A stretch of DNA of 50,261 nucleotides from Rhizobium nepotum 39/7. GTDB taxonomy: Bacteria > Pseudomonadota > Alphaproteobacteria > Rhizobiales > Rhizobiaceae. Location of the stretch: the NCBI RefSeq assembly GCF_000949865.1, contig NZ_JWJH01000021.1:1-50261 (forward strand). Direction: 5' to 3'. Below, piece after piece: positions 27,112-36,627 of this stretch. The position numbers were made by a program, and so were the translations under genes. A model generated the notes under the pieces. The model had not been told where the DNA came from, searched no databases, and worked only from the letters and a program-made list of their open reading frames with translations. Every line of letters begins with the position of its first letter. Positions within the stretch are counted from its first letter, which is position 1.

Positions 27112-28527
27112 GTGTTTGACGGTTTTAGCGCTGAGATTCTAGCGCGTATCCAGTTTGCTTTTACTGTGTCTTTTCACTTTATATTTCCGGCATTTTCCAT
27201 TGGTACGGCAAGCTATCTCGCCATTCTCAATGCGCTTTGGTTGTGGAAGCGCGATCCGGTTTATCTCAAACTCTTCGAATACTGGAAACCGATCTTTGCC
27301 ATTACCTTTGGCATGGGCGTGGTTTCGGGCATCGTGATGAGCTATCAGTTCGGCACCAACTGGGCGGTGTTTTCCGACAAGGCCGGGCCGGTTATCGGGC
27401 CACTGATGGGATATGAAGTTCTAACGGCATTTTTCCTTGAAGCAGGCTTTTTGGGTATAGCTTTGTTCGGGCGCAAACGCGTGGGCGATAATCTGCATAT
27501 GTTTGCCGTTGGCATGGTTGCCATAGGCACGCTGATTTCCGCGACCTGGATTCTCTCTGCCAATAGCTGGATGCAGACACCGCAAGGCCATATCATGGGC
27601 GAGAACGGACAGTTCATGCCGCAGGACTGGTGGAAGATCATCTTCAATCCGTCATTTCCGTATCGATTGGTTCACACGGTGTTGGCGGCATTTCTGACCA
27701 CGGCTTTTGGTGTGGGCGCGGTGGGTGCGTATCATTTGCTGCGTGATCGCACCAATCGTCAGGCGCGGGTGATGTTTTCCATGGCCATGTGGATGGCCGC
27801 CCTAGTCACCCCTATCCAGATTTTCGTTGGCGATCTGCACGGTATCAACACGTTGGAACACCAGCCCGCGAAAATCGCCGCGATGGAAGGTCATTATGAA
27901 ACGCATCGCGGCGCACCGCTCATCCTTTTCGGTCTGCCCGATGACAAGGCTGAGGTGACCCGCTACGCGCTGGAAATTCCCAAGCTCGGTTCGTTAATCC
28001 TCACCCACAGTCTGGATGGCGAGATCAAGGGGCTGAAAGAATGGGACCGCAACGACAGGCCCCCAGCGCTCATTCCATTTATCACGTTCCGCGTTATGGT
28101 TGGTATCGGCATGCTGATGCTCGGACTTGGCATGTGGTCGCTCTGGGCGAGATATCGCCGCTGTCTGTACGATAACCGGCTTTTGCACCGTGCTGCCGTG
28201 TGCATGGGACCATCGGGTTTCATTGCGGTTTTGGCGGGTTGGTACACCACGGAAGTCGGTCGTCAGCCATGGACGGTCTATGGACTGCTGCGAACCTCCG
28301 AAAGCCTATCGCCGGTCGATGCGCCCGCAGTGGGTGCATCGCTGTTAGCCTTCATCGTGGTGTATTTCATCGTCTTCGGGGCAGGTGTATTTTATCTGCT
28401 ACGACTGATGCACCGCACACCGATCTTCGATGAGGACCACGAACTTGATCACGCGCCGGTGCGCGCCGCCGGCATCACACCCGGTCTTGCTCAGGAAATG
28501 CATTCGGGAGACCGTCATGATGTTTGA
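27112..28527 (+). CDS. cioA: Cyanide-insensitive terminal oxidase subunit I
   Basis: 471-residue bd-type quinol oxidase subunit I, an integral membrane protein oxidising ubiquinol and reducing oxygen. The GTG at 27112 follows GGAGGTTAAA; an upstream in-frame TTG lies before the ribosome-binding site. The haem-ligand His is in IQFAFTVSFHFIFPAFSIG, and GRQPWTVYGLLRT is present. The quinol-binding Q-loop is short (GDLHGINTLEHQPAKIAAMEG then about 60 residues), as in the CIO branch rather than E. coli CydA. CIO-type oxidases tolerate cyanide, notable beside a nitrilase and mandelate pathway. cioB overlaps its end. Confidence 0.93.
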   Translation: MFDGFSAEILARIQFAFTVSFHFIFPAFSIGTASYLAILNALWLWKRDPVYLKLFEYWKPIFAITFGMGVVSGIVMSYQFGTNWAVFSDKAGPVIGPLMGYEVLTAFFLEAGFLGIALFGRKRVGDNLHMFAVGMVAIGTLISATWILSANSWMQTPQGHIMGENGQFMPQDWWKIIFNPSFPYRLVHTVLAAFLTTAFGVGAVGAYHLLRDRTNRQARVMFSMAMWMAALVTPIQIFVGDLHGINTLEHQPAKIAAMEGHYETHRGAPLILFGLPDDKAEVTRYALEIPKLGSLILTHSLDGEIKGLKEWDRNDRPPALIPFITFRVMVGIGMLMLGLGMWSLWARYRRCLYDNRLLHRAAVCMGPSGFIAVLAGWYTTEVGRQPWTVYGLLRTSESLSPVDAPAVGASLLAFIVVYFIVFGAGVFYLLRLMHRTPIFDEDHELDHAPVRAAGITPGLAQEMHSGDRHDV

Positions 28528-29521
28528 TCTTGCGTTTATATGGGCGGGGCTGATCGCTTTTGCCGTGCTGGCCTATGTCATTCTCGATGGCTTCGATCTC
28601 GGCATCGGCATTCTTTTTCCGCTGTTTCCCAAACGGCATGACCGGGATGTCATGACCAACTCCATCGCCCCGGTCTGGGATGGCAACGAGACGTGGCTGG
28701 TGCTGGGCGGGGGCGGCTTGATGGCGGTGTTTCCGCTGGCCTATGCCACGGTGCTGCCAGCCCTTTACATGCCGATCATCCTCATGCTGCTGGGGCTGAT
28801 TTTTCGTGGCGTCGCCTTCGAATTTCGCTGGCGTACGAACCGCGGCAGCGTCTGGTGGGATGCGGGGTTCTTCGTCGGTTCTACCATCGCGGCGTTTATG
28901 CAGGGCGTGGCACTCGGCGCACTGGTTCAGGGTATCCGCGTGGTCAATCGCGCTTATGCAGGCGGCTGGTGGGACTGGCTGATGCCGTTCAGCATCGTCA
29001 CAGGGCTGGCCGTCGTCGTCGGTTATGCGCTGTTGGGCGCAACATGGATCAACCTCAAAACGACAGGTGAGCTACAGGCACACGCACGAAAAATCTCTAT
29101 GGCCACAGGTGCAGGAACGCTGCTGCTGATCGGCGTCGTAAGCATTTGGACGCCGTTTATCGACCGTGTCTATTTCGAGCGCTGGTTCGGCTGGCCCACG
29201 GCATTTTTCTCGGCGCTTGTGCCGCTGCTGGTGGCAATGTGCGCTGTGGCACTGTGGCATGGGCTGTTACGTGAAAAAAGCGTTCAGCCATTTCTGGCTG
29301 CGCTCGGCCTGTTCATAATCTGCTTCGCTGGTATCGGCATCAGCTTTTATCCGTATATCGTACCGGGTTCACTGACGATCTGGGAAGCGGCAGCGCCTGA
29401 AAGCTCTCTGGCCTTCCTCCTGGTGGGCGCAAGCGTGCTTATCCCCATCATCCTTGCCTATACCGGATATGCCTACTGGGTGTTCCGCGGCAAGATCGAT
29501 CCTGAAGAGGGGTACCACTGA
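28517..29521 (+). CDS. cioB: Cyanide-insensitive terminal oxidase subunit II
   Basis: 334-residue subunit II. The ATG at 28517 (second ATG 28520) overlaps the last 11 bases of cioA; the frame extends upstream but the family start MMFDLAFIWAGLIAFAVLAY fixes it. Seen: YVILDGFDLGIGILFP, APVWDGNETWLVLGGGGL and AFPLAY-like VFPLAYATVLPALY. It forms the membrane heterodimer with CioA. Its stop overlaps the next start as TGATG. Confidence 0.93.
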   Translation: MMFDLAFIWAGLIAFAVLAYVILDGFDLGIGILFPLFPKRHDRDVMTNSIAPVWDGNETWLVLGGGGLMAVFPLAYATVLPALYMPIILMLLGLIFRGVAFEFRWRTNRGSVWWDAGFFVGSTIAAFMQGVALGALVQGIRVVNRAYAGGWWDWLMPFSIVTGLAVVVGYALLGATWINLKTTGELQAHARKISMATGAGTLLLIGVVSIWTPFIDRVYFERWFGWPTAFFSALVPLLVAMCAVALWHGLLREKSVQPFLAALGLFIICFAGIGISFYPYIVPGSLTIWEAAAPESSLAFLLVGASVLIPIILAYTGYAYWVFRGKIDPEEGYH

Positions 29522-29649
29522 TGCCAAATCCGTCTCCCCATACGCCCCTGCCAAAAAGACTTTTGTGGTTTGCAGGCATCTGGCTGGCCAGCGTGCTGGC
29601 GCTGACAGTGGTGGCCTATGCAATCCGGCTGATGATCATGTTGTCATGA
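29521..29649 (+). CDS. DUF2474-like small membrane protein of the bd oxidase
   Basis: 42 codons starting within the cioB stop (TGATG). The protein has a proline-rich basic start (PHTPLPKRLLWF) and one membrane helix (AGIWLASVLALTVVAYAIRL). Position, length and topology match the DUF2474/CydX-like micro-proteins found after cioB/cydB that help assemble or stabilise bd oxidases. Translational coupling supports it being real. Confidence 0.8.
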   Translation: MPNPSPHTPLPKRLLWFAGIWLASVLALTVVAYAIRLMIMLS

Positions 29650-29718
29650 TAGATCGCCGGACATAAAGGCATTTGAAATAAGAGGCTGACAGAAAATTTG
29701 GACTTGCCGAAATGGCTT

Positions 29719-29749
29719 CTTCCGTCAACCGGGACTCGGCTGACGGAAG
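29719..29749. terminator. Bidirectional terminator between cio and nitrilase genes
   Basis: CTTCCGTCA (29719-29727) pairs with TGACGGAAG (29741-29749), with an inner CCG/CGG pairing in the loop. It sits between convergent genes, 69 bases after the DUF2474 stop and 20 bases past the nitrilase stop. Confidence 0.65.
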
Positions 29750-29769
29750 TCATTTGATACGACAGACAC

Positions 29770-30771
29770 TCAGTTCCGCGCCGCTTCTGCCTGATCTGCT
29801 TCAACAGTCGCGTATTCAGCATCGAAAGGCTGCACTCTTTGCAATGGTTTCTTGTTGAACAGAAGCCGCACGACGTCGGGGCGAGAGTAGTGTCCGGTTG
29901 GATCGTAGGCCGCTTTCGCTATGCCAATGAAGCCGAGGTCGATGTCGGCATACATGATGCCCTCTTCAGTCTCCGGGATCGGCTTGGCCAGAGGCGAACC
30001 GTCTGGTCCGAAGATCATCGTGAAGCCGCCACCCTCAAGAAGGAGATTTTGCTTGGCAGGCAAGTCGATCAACAAGTCGATCATTTCCTTCGAAACCGTA
30101 GCACAAGGCGCAAGCACATACGTTCCGCCTTCGATGGCGTAGATCTGGCTGGCGGCCAGATTGGCTTCTGCACTCAACTGGAACGCTGCGCCACGATAGA
30201 TCGAGAAGCTCGGCCAGCTTGCAACGTGAACCTGTTCGCCTTGAGAATACATCGCATATTTCGATAGGGGCTGGACATGCTCGGCACAGCAGAGTGCACC
30301 CAGGCGGCCCAGCTTGGTGTCATACACCGCAAGATGGGAACCATCACCCTCGCCAAATACAGTACGCTCGACATGCGTGGGTTTCAGCTTTCGACGATTG
30401 GCAATCGTGGCGCCTTTGTCGTCGATAATGGCCTGCGAAATATAAAGGGTTCCACCAACCCGCTCGACGTAACCCATGACGACATGAATATTGTTTTCAG
30501 CCGCCGCCTTGCAGAGCTTGTTATAGTTGGCATCACCGACTTCCATGGCATTCGCAAAGTACCGGCCAACGAATTGCATTCCCCAAGCTGGTGAATCCAA
30601 CCATATCCACCAAGGGTAACCTGGCAGCCATACCTCTGGGAACGCGACAAGCGATGCGCCCTCTCGTGCTGCCTGTTCTATCAAAGAAATGGCTTTGTCC
30701 ACACCTTTTGCAAGGTCCAGAAATTCTGGTGCAGCTTGCACTGCGGCAACTTTGTAATTTGTCTCAACCAT
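29770..30771 (-). CDS. Nitrilase (arylacetonitrilase/mandelonitrilase type)
   Basis: 333-residue nitrilase-superfamily enzyme hydrolysing a nitrile to the carboxylic acid and ammonia. Catalytic triad: Glu46 in [12 protein letters not shown], Lys128 in [11 protein letters not shown], and Cys162 in [13 protein letters not shown]; the residue after the catalytic Cys is Ala where many nitrilases have Trp. The [19 protein letters not shown] block is typical of true nitrilases, not amidases. The gene lies beside an aromatic aldehyde dehydrogenase and mandelate genes, so mandelonitrile or another arylacetonitrile is the likely substrate (inference). It has its own upstream region with an inverted repeat and is separated from the aldehyde dehydrogenase gene by a hairpin. 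Confidence 0.92.
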   Translation of the reverse strand: MVETNYKVAAVQAAPEFLDLAKGVDKAISLIEQAAREGASLVAFPEVWLPGYPWWIWLDSPAWGMQFVGRYFANAMEVGDANYNKLCKAAAENNIHVVMGYVERVGGTLYISQAIIDDKGATIANRRKLKPTHVERTVFGEGDGSHLAVYDTKLGRLGALCCAEHVQPLSKYAMYSQGEQVHVASWPSFSIYRGAAFQLSAEANLAASQIYAIEGGTYVLAPCATVSKEMIDLLIDLPAKQNLLLEGGGFTMIFGPDGSPLAKPIPETEEGIMYADIDLGFIGIAKAAYDPTGHYSRPDVVRLLFNKKPLQRVQPFDAEYATVEADQAEAARN

Positions 30772-30833
30772 AGCCGCTCCCTTCTTTTCCTATTTTATAA
30801 ATTCCACATTTTTTGAAAAACTACTTGGACTAG

Positions 30834-30863
30834 ATGGCCAAGTTCCTGTGCCGATTTGGCCAT
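30834..30863. promoter_or_regulatory. Spaced inverted repeat upstream of the nitrilase gene
   Basis: ATGGCCAA (30834-30841) and TTGGCCAT (30856-30863) form a perfect 8-bp inverted repeat with a 14-base spacer, 63-92 bases before the nitrilase start. Operator candidate, perhaps for the LysR regulator at 34032 or another protein. An AT-rich stretch (30790-30825) between it and the gene would hold the -10. Confidence 0.45.
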
Positions 30864-30920
30864 GATCGCTCAGGATCCTCTTGCTGATGAGAGAAAACGA
30901 TAGCTGCAAACTTGAAGTGG

Positions 30921-30951
30921 CACGCCATGTCCTTTCTGAAGACATGGCGTG
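30921..30951 (-). terminator. Hairpin after the aldehyde dehydrogenase gene
   Basis: CACGCCATGTC (30921-30931) and GACATGGCGTG (30941-30951), a perfect 11-bp stem with a 9-base loop, 8 bases past the aldehyde dehydrogenase stop. It separates that gene from the nitrilase, implying at least partial termination and a separate nitrilase promoter. Confidence 0.6.
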
Positions 30952-30958
30952 GTTGTTG

Positions 30959-32434
30959 TTACATCGGATAGGGTGGAGCAGCGTCGCGCACCGTGACCCA
31001 TTGCCACTGGGTGAATTCCTCCCAGTTCGCAGGGCCGCCTACAGATGTGCCATTGCCGGATGCGCCAACGCCGCCGAAGGGATTGACGACGTCGTCGTTG
31101 ACGGTCGCATCGTTGATATGCAGCAGGCCAACATTCAACTGTGAGCCAAGCGCAAGCGCGCGGCCAACGGAACCAGATATTATGCCCGCAGACAGGCCAT
31201 ACTCCGTATCGTTTGTGAGTTGAATGGCTTCTTCATCCGTGTTGAACGGCACAACAACCGCAACCGGCGCGAAGATTTCTTCCAAAAATGCCGGCGAATC
31301 TGGCCCAACATTTGAAAGAACCGTTGGCTCGAAAAACAACCCGTTCACGCCACCACCAGCTTCCAGCTTTGCACCGGCGGTCACTGATGAGCTTACAATA
31401 TCCTGAGCGTGTTTAACCTGCGCCGCATTGATCAGCGGCCCAAGTGCGACGTGCTCTTCAAACGGATTTCCCACACTCAACTGCTTTGCCTTTTCGCTGA
31501 GAAGTGCGGTGAAGCGCTCGGCGATTTTCGCGTGAACGAGTATCCGGCCAGCGGACATGCAGATTTGTCCCTGATGCAGATAGGCGCTCCATGCCGTGTT
31601 CTTGACGGCAAGTTCAAGGTCGGCATCGTCGAGGATTATGAGGGAATTCTTGCCACCAAGTTCTAACGACACTTTTTTAAGATGACGACCAGCGGCTTCG
31701 CCAACTTTTCGGCCCGCAGATGTTGATCCGGTAAATTGGATCATTGCCACATGCCTGTCTTCACACAGTGCTGCGCCGGCTTTTCCATCACCTGGAAGAA
31801 CCTGCAATATGTTGGCTGGAAGACCGGCAATCTCGAACAAACGGGCGATGACGAGACCTCCACAAATTGCCGTTCGCGGATCCGGCTTTAGGACAACGGC
31901 GTTGCCGACTGCCAAAGCGGGGGCAACGGCGCGCATGGCGAGATAGAGCGGAAAGTTAAACGGTGAAATCACACCCACGACGCCAAGTGGACGGCGCTTG
32001 GCAAAACTAAGCCGACCGGTTTGCGAAGGCAGCACTTGCCCTGTAGCCTGCGAAGGCATCGCAGCAGCCTCTATCAGGCATTTGTTCGTGAGAGCGACCT
32101 CAAACTCCGCCTTTGGAAAAGTAGAGCCGGATTCACGAACCAGCCACGAAACGAGATCGGCCTTATGTGATTTCGCCGCGGCTGCTGCCTGGCGAAGTAT
32201 TTCCCCACGGCGGTCATAGGATTCGTTTGCCCAAGCCTTCTGATTCTGAGAAGCAGCTTTCGCCGCATCTGCGATATTTACAGCTGATGCGTTGGCGACC
32301 TTTGCAATCACGGTGCCGGTGGCGGGCTCAATCGCGTCGATGCGATTGCCCGAAACGACCCACTGGCCGCCTGAAAAGACTGCGCCGGATAGGTGTTGTT
32401 CACCCAGAAATGGGTGGGAAACAGGTGTCGACAT
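30959..32434 (-). CDS. Aromatic aldehyde dehydrogenase (benzaldehyde dehydrogenase-like)
   Basis: 491-residue NAD(P)-dependent aldehyde dehydrogenase. Seen: ISPFNFPLYLAMRAVAPALA, FTGSTSAGRKVGEAA, the general-base Glu in VSLELGGKNS and the nucleophile Cys in LHQGQICMSAGR. Overall wording resembles vanillin/benzaldehyde dehydrogenases. In this cluster it would oxidise the benzaldehyde released by benzoylformate decarboxylase (or from mandelonitrile) to benzoate. GGAGGACACTC precedes the ATG. It is 11 bases downstream of the MFS transporter stop, so co-transcribed with it. Confidence 0.9.
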   Translation of the reverse strand: MSTPVSHPFLGEQHLSGAVFSGGQWVVSGNRIDAIEPATGTVIAKVANASAVNIADAAKAASQNQKAWANESYDRRGEILRQAAAAAKSHKADLVSWLVRESGSTFPKAEFEVALTNKCLIEAAAMPSQATGQVLPSQTGRLSFAKRRPLGVVGVISPFNFPLYLAMRAVAPALAVGNAVVLKPDPRTAICGGLVIARLFEIAGLPANILQVLPGDGKAGAALCEDRHVAMIQFTGSTSAGRKVGEAAGRHLKKVSLELGGKNSLIILDDADLELAVKNTAWSAYLHQGQICMSAGRILVHAKIAERFTALLSEKAKQLSVGNPFEEHVALGPLINAAQVKHAQDIVSSSVTAGAKLEAGGGVNGLFFEPTVLSNVGPDSPAFLEEIFAPVAVVVPFNTDEEAIQLTNDTEYGLSAGIISGSVGRALALGSQLNVGLLHINDATVNDDVVNPFGGVGASGNGTSVGGPANWEEFTQWQWVTVRDAAPPYPM

Positions 32435-32445
32435 GAGTGTCCTCC

Positions 32446-33825
32446 TTACGTGGTCGCATCGGCAGTGGTTGCCGAAACACGCGATTGGTTTGACATGATA
32501 TGATTTCTAACGACCCACAGGGCCCAAAAAACAACGAGCATGCTCGCACCCAGCAACACGAAGTATCCGTGCGATCCTCCGGCGGTGATGATGGCAGCCC
32601 CTGCGAAAGCGCTGATGATGGCTCCCAAGCGACCGATCACCACAGTTGCAGCCGTTCCGGTTCCGCGAATGTTGGTGGGATAGATGTTGGCGCAGAGGGA
32701 ATAGATGATACATTGCACTGTCGTGACGAAAAAGCCGTGAATGCCGATGCCGACAATGGCTAGATTGACGTTTTCGCTCAGGTTAAAGCTGGCCAAGAGG
32801 AAAGCACTGAGTGCGCCACCTGCGCTGAAAATCGCAAGCGGCCAGCGCGAACCATATCGACTGATGGCCACGGCACAAAGAATTGCACCGCCGACCCCGC
32901 CCAGATTGTAAGCGGTAAGCCCCATGCTTGCAGCTGCCTGACTCAATCCTTCGCTAAAGAGCATTGTCGGCATCCAGCTAAAAGCCGTATAGACGGCCAA
33001 CAGACACGCGAAACAGGCGACCCAAAGCGCGAGGGTATCATGCGCGCGCCGGTCTTCGAATATTGCAGAAAGACCTGCTTTTTGCCGCACTGCACTTTCC
33101 CGGCTGTCGATGAAGACCGTTCCTGATTTAACAGGTCTGGACATGCGGGCCAGCAATGCCGCCAGCTCATTCCATCGGGTTGGCTGATGCGCCAGAAAGC
33201 GTGGCGATTCAGGCAGCTTCCAGAATAACAGGCCCGATAAAGCCAATGTGAGAAGACCGCCGATCCAGAAAAGCGCTCTCCAGCCGAAGACAGGAAGGAT
33301 GAAGCTGGCGAATACCCCGGCCAGCATGCCTCCCAATGGTACACAAACGATTGTAAGTGAAATGGCGAAGGTGCGGCTATGGGCCGGTGTGTATTCCGCA
33401 GCCATCGTCGTGGAAGCTGGCAGGGCTCCACCAATTCCAAGCCCTGCGACGAAGCGCAGTAGCGCGACCATCCAGAGATTATGCGAGAAGCCGATAAGGA
33501 ATGTTGCGATGCTGAACAATACGACGCTCATGATAACGGCAGGGCGTCTGCCAATTCGATCGGCAACAATACCGCCTATGGCACTTCCGATGCCCATACC
33601 AATCAAACCGGCGGCAACGACCGGGGCGAAATCCGCTTTGGTTATTCCCCATTCGTTTATAAGAGAGGGGATTGCGAAGCCGATAAGCTGCCCATCAAAC
33701 CCGTCCGCGACGATTGACAGTGCCGCGAGGGCAACAACCCCCTTTTGCATCGAACCCCACTGGCCGTCATCCAGTGCCGCCCCAATATCCACAGTCTGTG
33801 TGTGCTGCGAGGTTGAAGATGACAT
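32446..33825 (-). CDS. MFS aromatic acid:H+ symporter
   Basis: 459-residue, 12-helix major facilitator of the aromatic acid/H+ symporter group (BenK/PcaK-like). Seen: the helix 2-3 loop IGGIVADRIGRRPAVI, FVAGLGIGGALPASTTMAAE after helix 4, and IYPTNIRGTGTAATVVIGR late in the protein. It likely imports mandelate, benzoylformate or benzoate. The ATG at 33825 overlaps the stop of a 27-codon leader frame (TGATG), and its GGAGGAGG ribosome-binding site lies inside the leader's last codons, so its translation is probably coupled to that of the leader. Confidence 0.9.
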   Translation of the reverse strand: MSSSTSQHTQTVDIGAALDDGQWGSMQKGVVALAALSIVADGFDGQLIGFAIPSLINEWGITKADFAPVVAAGLIGMGIGSAIGGIVADRIGRRPAVIMSVVLFSIATFLIGFSHNLWMVALLRFVAGLGIGGALPASTTMAAEYTPAHSRTFAISLTIVCVPLGGMLAGVFASFILPVFGWRALFWIGGLLTLALSGLLFWKLPESPRFLAHQPTRWNELAALLARMSRPVKSGTVFIDSRESAVRQKAGLSAIFEDRRAHDTLALWVACFACLLAVYTAFSWMPTMLFSEGLSQAAASMGLTAYNLGGVGGAILCAVAISRYGSRWPLAIFSAGGALSAFLLASFNLSENVNLAIVGIGIHGFFVTTVQCIIYSLCANIYPTNIRGTGTAATVVIGRLGAIISAFAGAAIITAGGSHGYFVLLGASMLVVFWALWVVRNHIMSNQSRVSATTADATT

Positions 33826-33908
33826 CAGTTGCCTCCTCCCCACGCCATTTGTGACTGTGCTTCACGCAAGCTCCGCCCGCGTACCTCGTATGCATTTTCA
33901 ATACTCAT
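33825..33908 (-). CDS. 27-residue leader ORF coupled to the MFS gene
   Basis: ATG at 33908 with GGGAGAAAGCT upstream, 27 codons, ending in TGA that overlaps the MFS start. The peptide begins MSIENAYEVRGRS and ends QMAWGGGN; the final Trp-Gly-Gly-Gly codons carry the MFS ribosome-binding site. There is no signal or membrane segment and no family I recognise. Its own ribosome-binding site plus the stop/start overlap make chance less likely. It may be a regulatory leader or a small functional peptide. Confidence 0.55.
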   Translation of the reverse strand: MSIENAYEVRGRSLREAQSQMAWGGGN

Positions 33909-33997
33909 AGCTTTCTCCCAAATACCGGAAGTAAATCTTCCGTTTCCTCCGGGAGAAAGGCTACGGCTGGCACCGAGAGTGAATCAAATGAATAGTT

Positions 33998-34014
33998 TGC
34001 ATGACCATCATGCA
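33998..34014. promoter_or_regulatory. Palindrome upstream of the leader/MFS/ALDH operon
   Basis: TGCATGA (33998-34004) and TCATGCA (34008-34014), a perfect 7-bp inverted repeat with a 3-base spacer, in the 123-bp gap between the LysR gene end and the leader ORF. Likely operator or activator site for the leftward transporter and aldehyde dehydrogenase operon. It does not match the palindrome at 34933, so a different regulator or a loose LysR site is possible. Confidence 0.45.
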
Positions 34015-34031
34015 TCATATCTATAAATTCA

Positions 34032-34922
34032 TCAAATCGTGCACAAAGCGGTTCGGGTTATGTGGCGTAACCATTCTATCGCTTCCTGATCGCCGAGGTT
34101 ATCGCGCCAATATATTCGAACCTCGAAATCCGGTCCCGGAAAAGGAAGGTTGAGTGCCTTTACCGTTCCTCTGGACGAAAATGAGCGGCCCGTTCTTGAG
34201 GGAACGATGGCAAGAAGCTCACTGTCTGCCACAAGATCCTGCAATCCGATGAAATGTGGAACGCGAAGTACGACGCGCCTGTCCTTGCCCTCAGCCGCAA
34301 GGCTGTCGTGACCCTGCCAGTGTCCAGCCTGCGTATCAACGACAATATGTCCTTCTTTCAGGTAGCTTTCCATCGTCAGCGTTTCTGCAATGCGAGGGTG
34401 GCTTGCACTCATCAGACAGACGTAATGTTCGCGGAACAAAAACTCGGATCTGGACCGAACATCTGTAGGAACATATCGGCCGACGGCGAGATCAATCCTT
34501 CCCGAAGCGAACCATTCGTCTATCTCAGCGAGATTAAGGCTGACAATTTCGACTGAGATTCCTGGTGCAGAGCGGTGCAACAAGGGTATGAGATGCCGCA
34601 AGAAAGTCATCTCTCCCAAATCTGATAAGGCAACCCTGAACGTGCGATTGGACGTTTGCGGATCAAAGTGGCGCCGGGTGACAATCGCGGCCTCGATCGA
34701 GTCCAGAGCAGGTCGAAATATCTGATACATCTGCGTGCCGAAAAATGTCGGCTCCATGCCTTCGCGCGTTCGTTTGAACAACGGGTCGCCTAGAATATCT
34801 CGAAGTCTGGCAAGCGCGTGGCTGACAGATGGCTGGGTTACATGCAGCCTTTCGGCAGCACCACTGACGCTGCCGGTTTCGTGGATAGCGATAAGAACCC
34901 TGACCAGATTGAGGTCTATCAC
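34032..34922 (-). CDS. LysR-family regulator of the mandelate cluster
   Basis: 296-residue LysR-type regulator. The N-terminal helix-turn-helix reads LVRVLIAIHETGSVSGAAER and then LHVTQPSVSHALARLRDILG; the effector domain follows (FRVALSDLGEMTFLRHLIPL, GRIDLAVGRY). It is divergent from the benzoylformate decarboxylase gene over 111 bases that contain a T-N11-A palindrome. By position it should activate the mdl genes, and perhaps the leftward transporter operon, in response to mandelate, benzoylformate or a nitrile. Confidence 0.92.
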   Translation of the reverse strand: MIDLNLVRVLIAIHETGSVSGAAERLHVTQPSVSHALARLRDILGDPLFKRTREGMEPTFFGTQMYQIFRPALDSIEAAIVTRRHFDPQTSNRTFRVALSDLGEMTFLRHLIPLLHRSAPGISVEIVSLNLAEIDEWFASGRIDLAVGRYVPTDVRSRSEFLFREHYVCLMSASHPRIAETLTMESYLKEGHIVVDTQAGHWQGHDSLAAEGKDRRVVLRVPHFIGLQDLVADSELLAIVPSRTGRSFSSRGTVKALNLPFPGPDFEVRIYWRDNLGDQEAIEWLRHITRTALCTI

Positions 34923-34932
34923 CCTCGTCTCC

Positions 34933-34949
34933 TATAGATGAAATCTATA
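34933..34949. promoter_or_regulatory. LysR-type T-N11-A box in the mdl divergent promoter
   Basis: TATAGAT-GAA-ATCTATA, a perfect 7-bp inverted repeat (34933-34939 and 34943-34949), 11 bases outside the LysR start and about 85 bases before the decarboxylase gene. It contains the T-N11-A core typical of LysR recognition sites and fits autoregulation plus divergent activation. Confidence 0.65.
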
Positions 34950-35009
34950 TCTGATTCGAAGTTATTATAATTAGACTGATATTCCAGAAGATGAAAGATT
35001 GTCGAATAA

Positions 35010-36623
<1,614 letters not shown>

Positions 36624-36627
36624 GGCC

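Noticed and set aside
30840..30870. Possible sigma-54 promoter upstream of the nitrilase
   Set aside because: The minus-strand text CGGCAC-N6-TTGG lacks the fixed GG-N10-GC spacing and the TTGC element.
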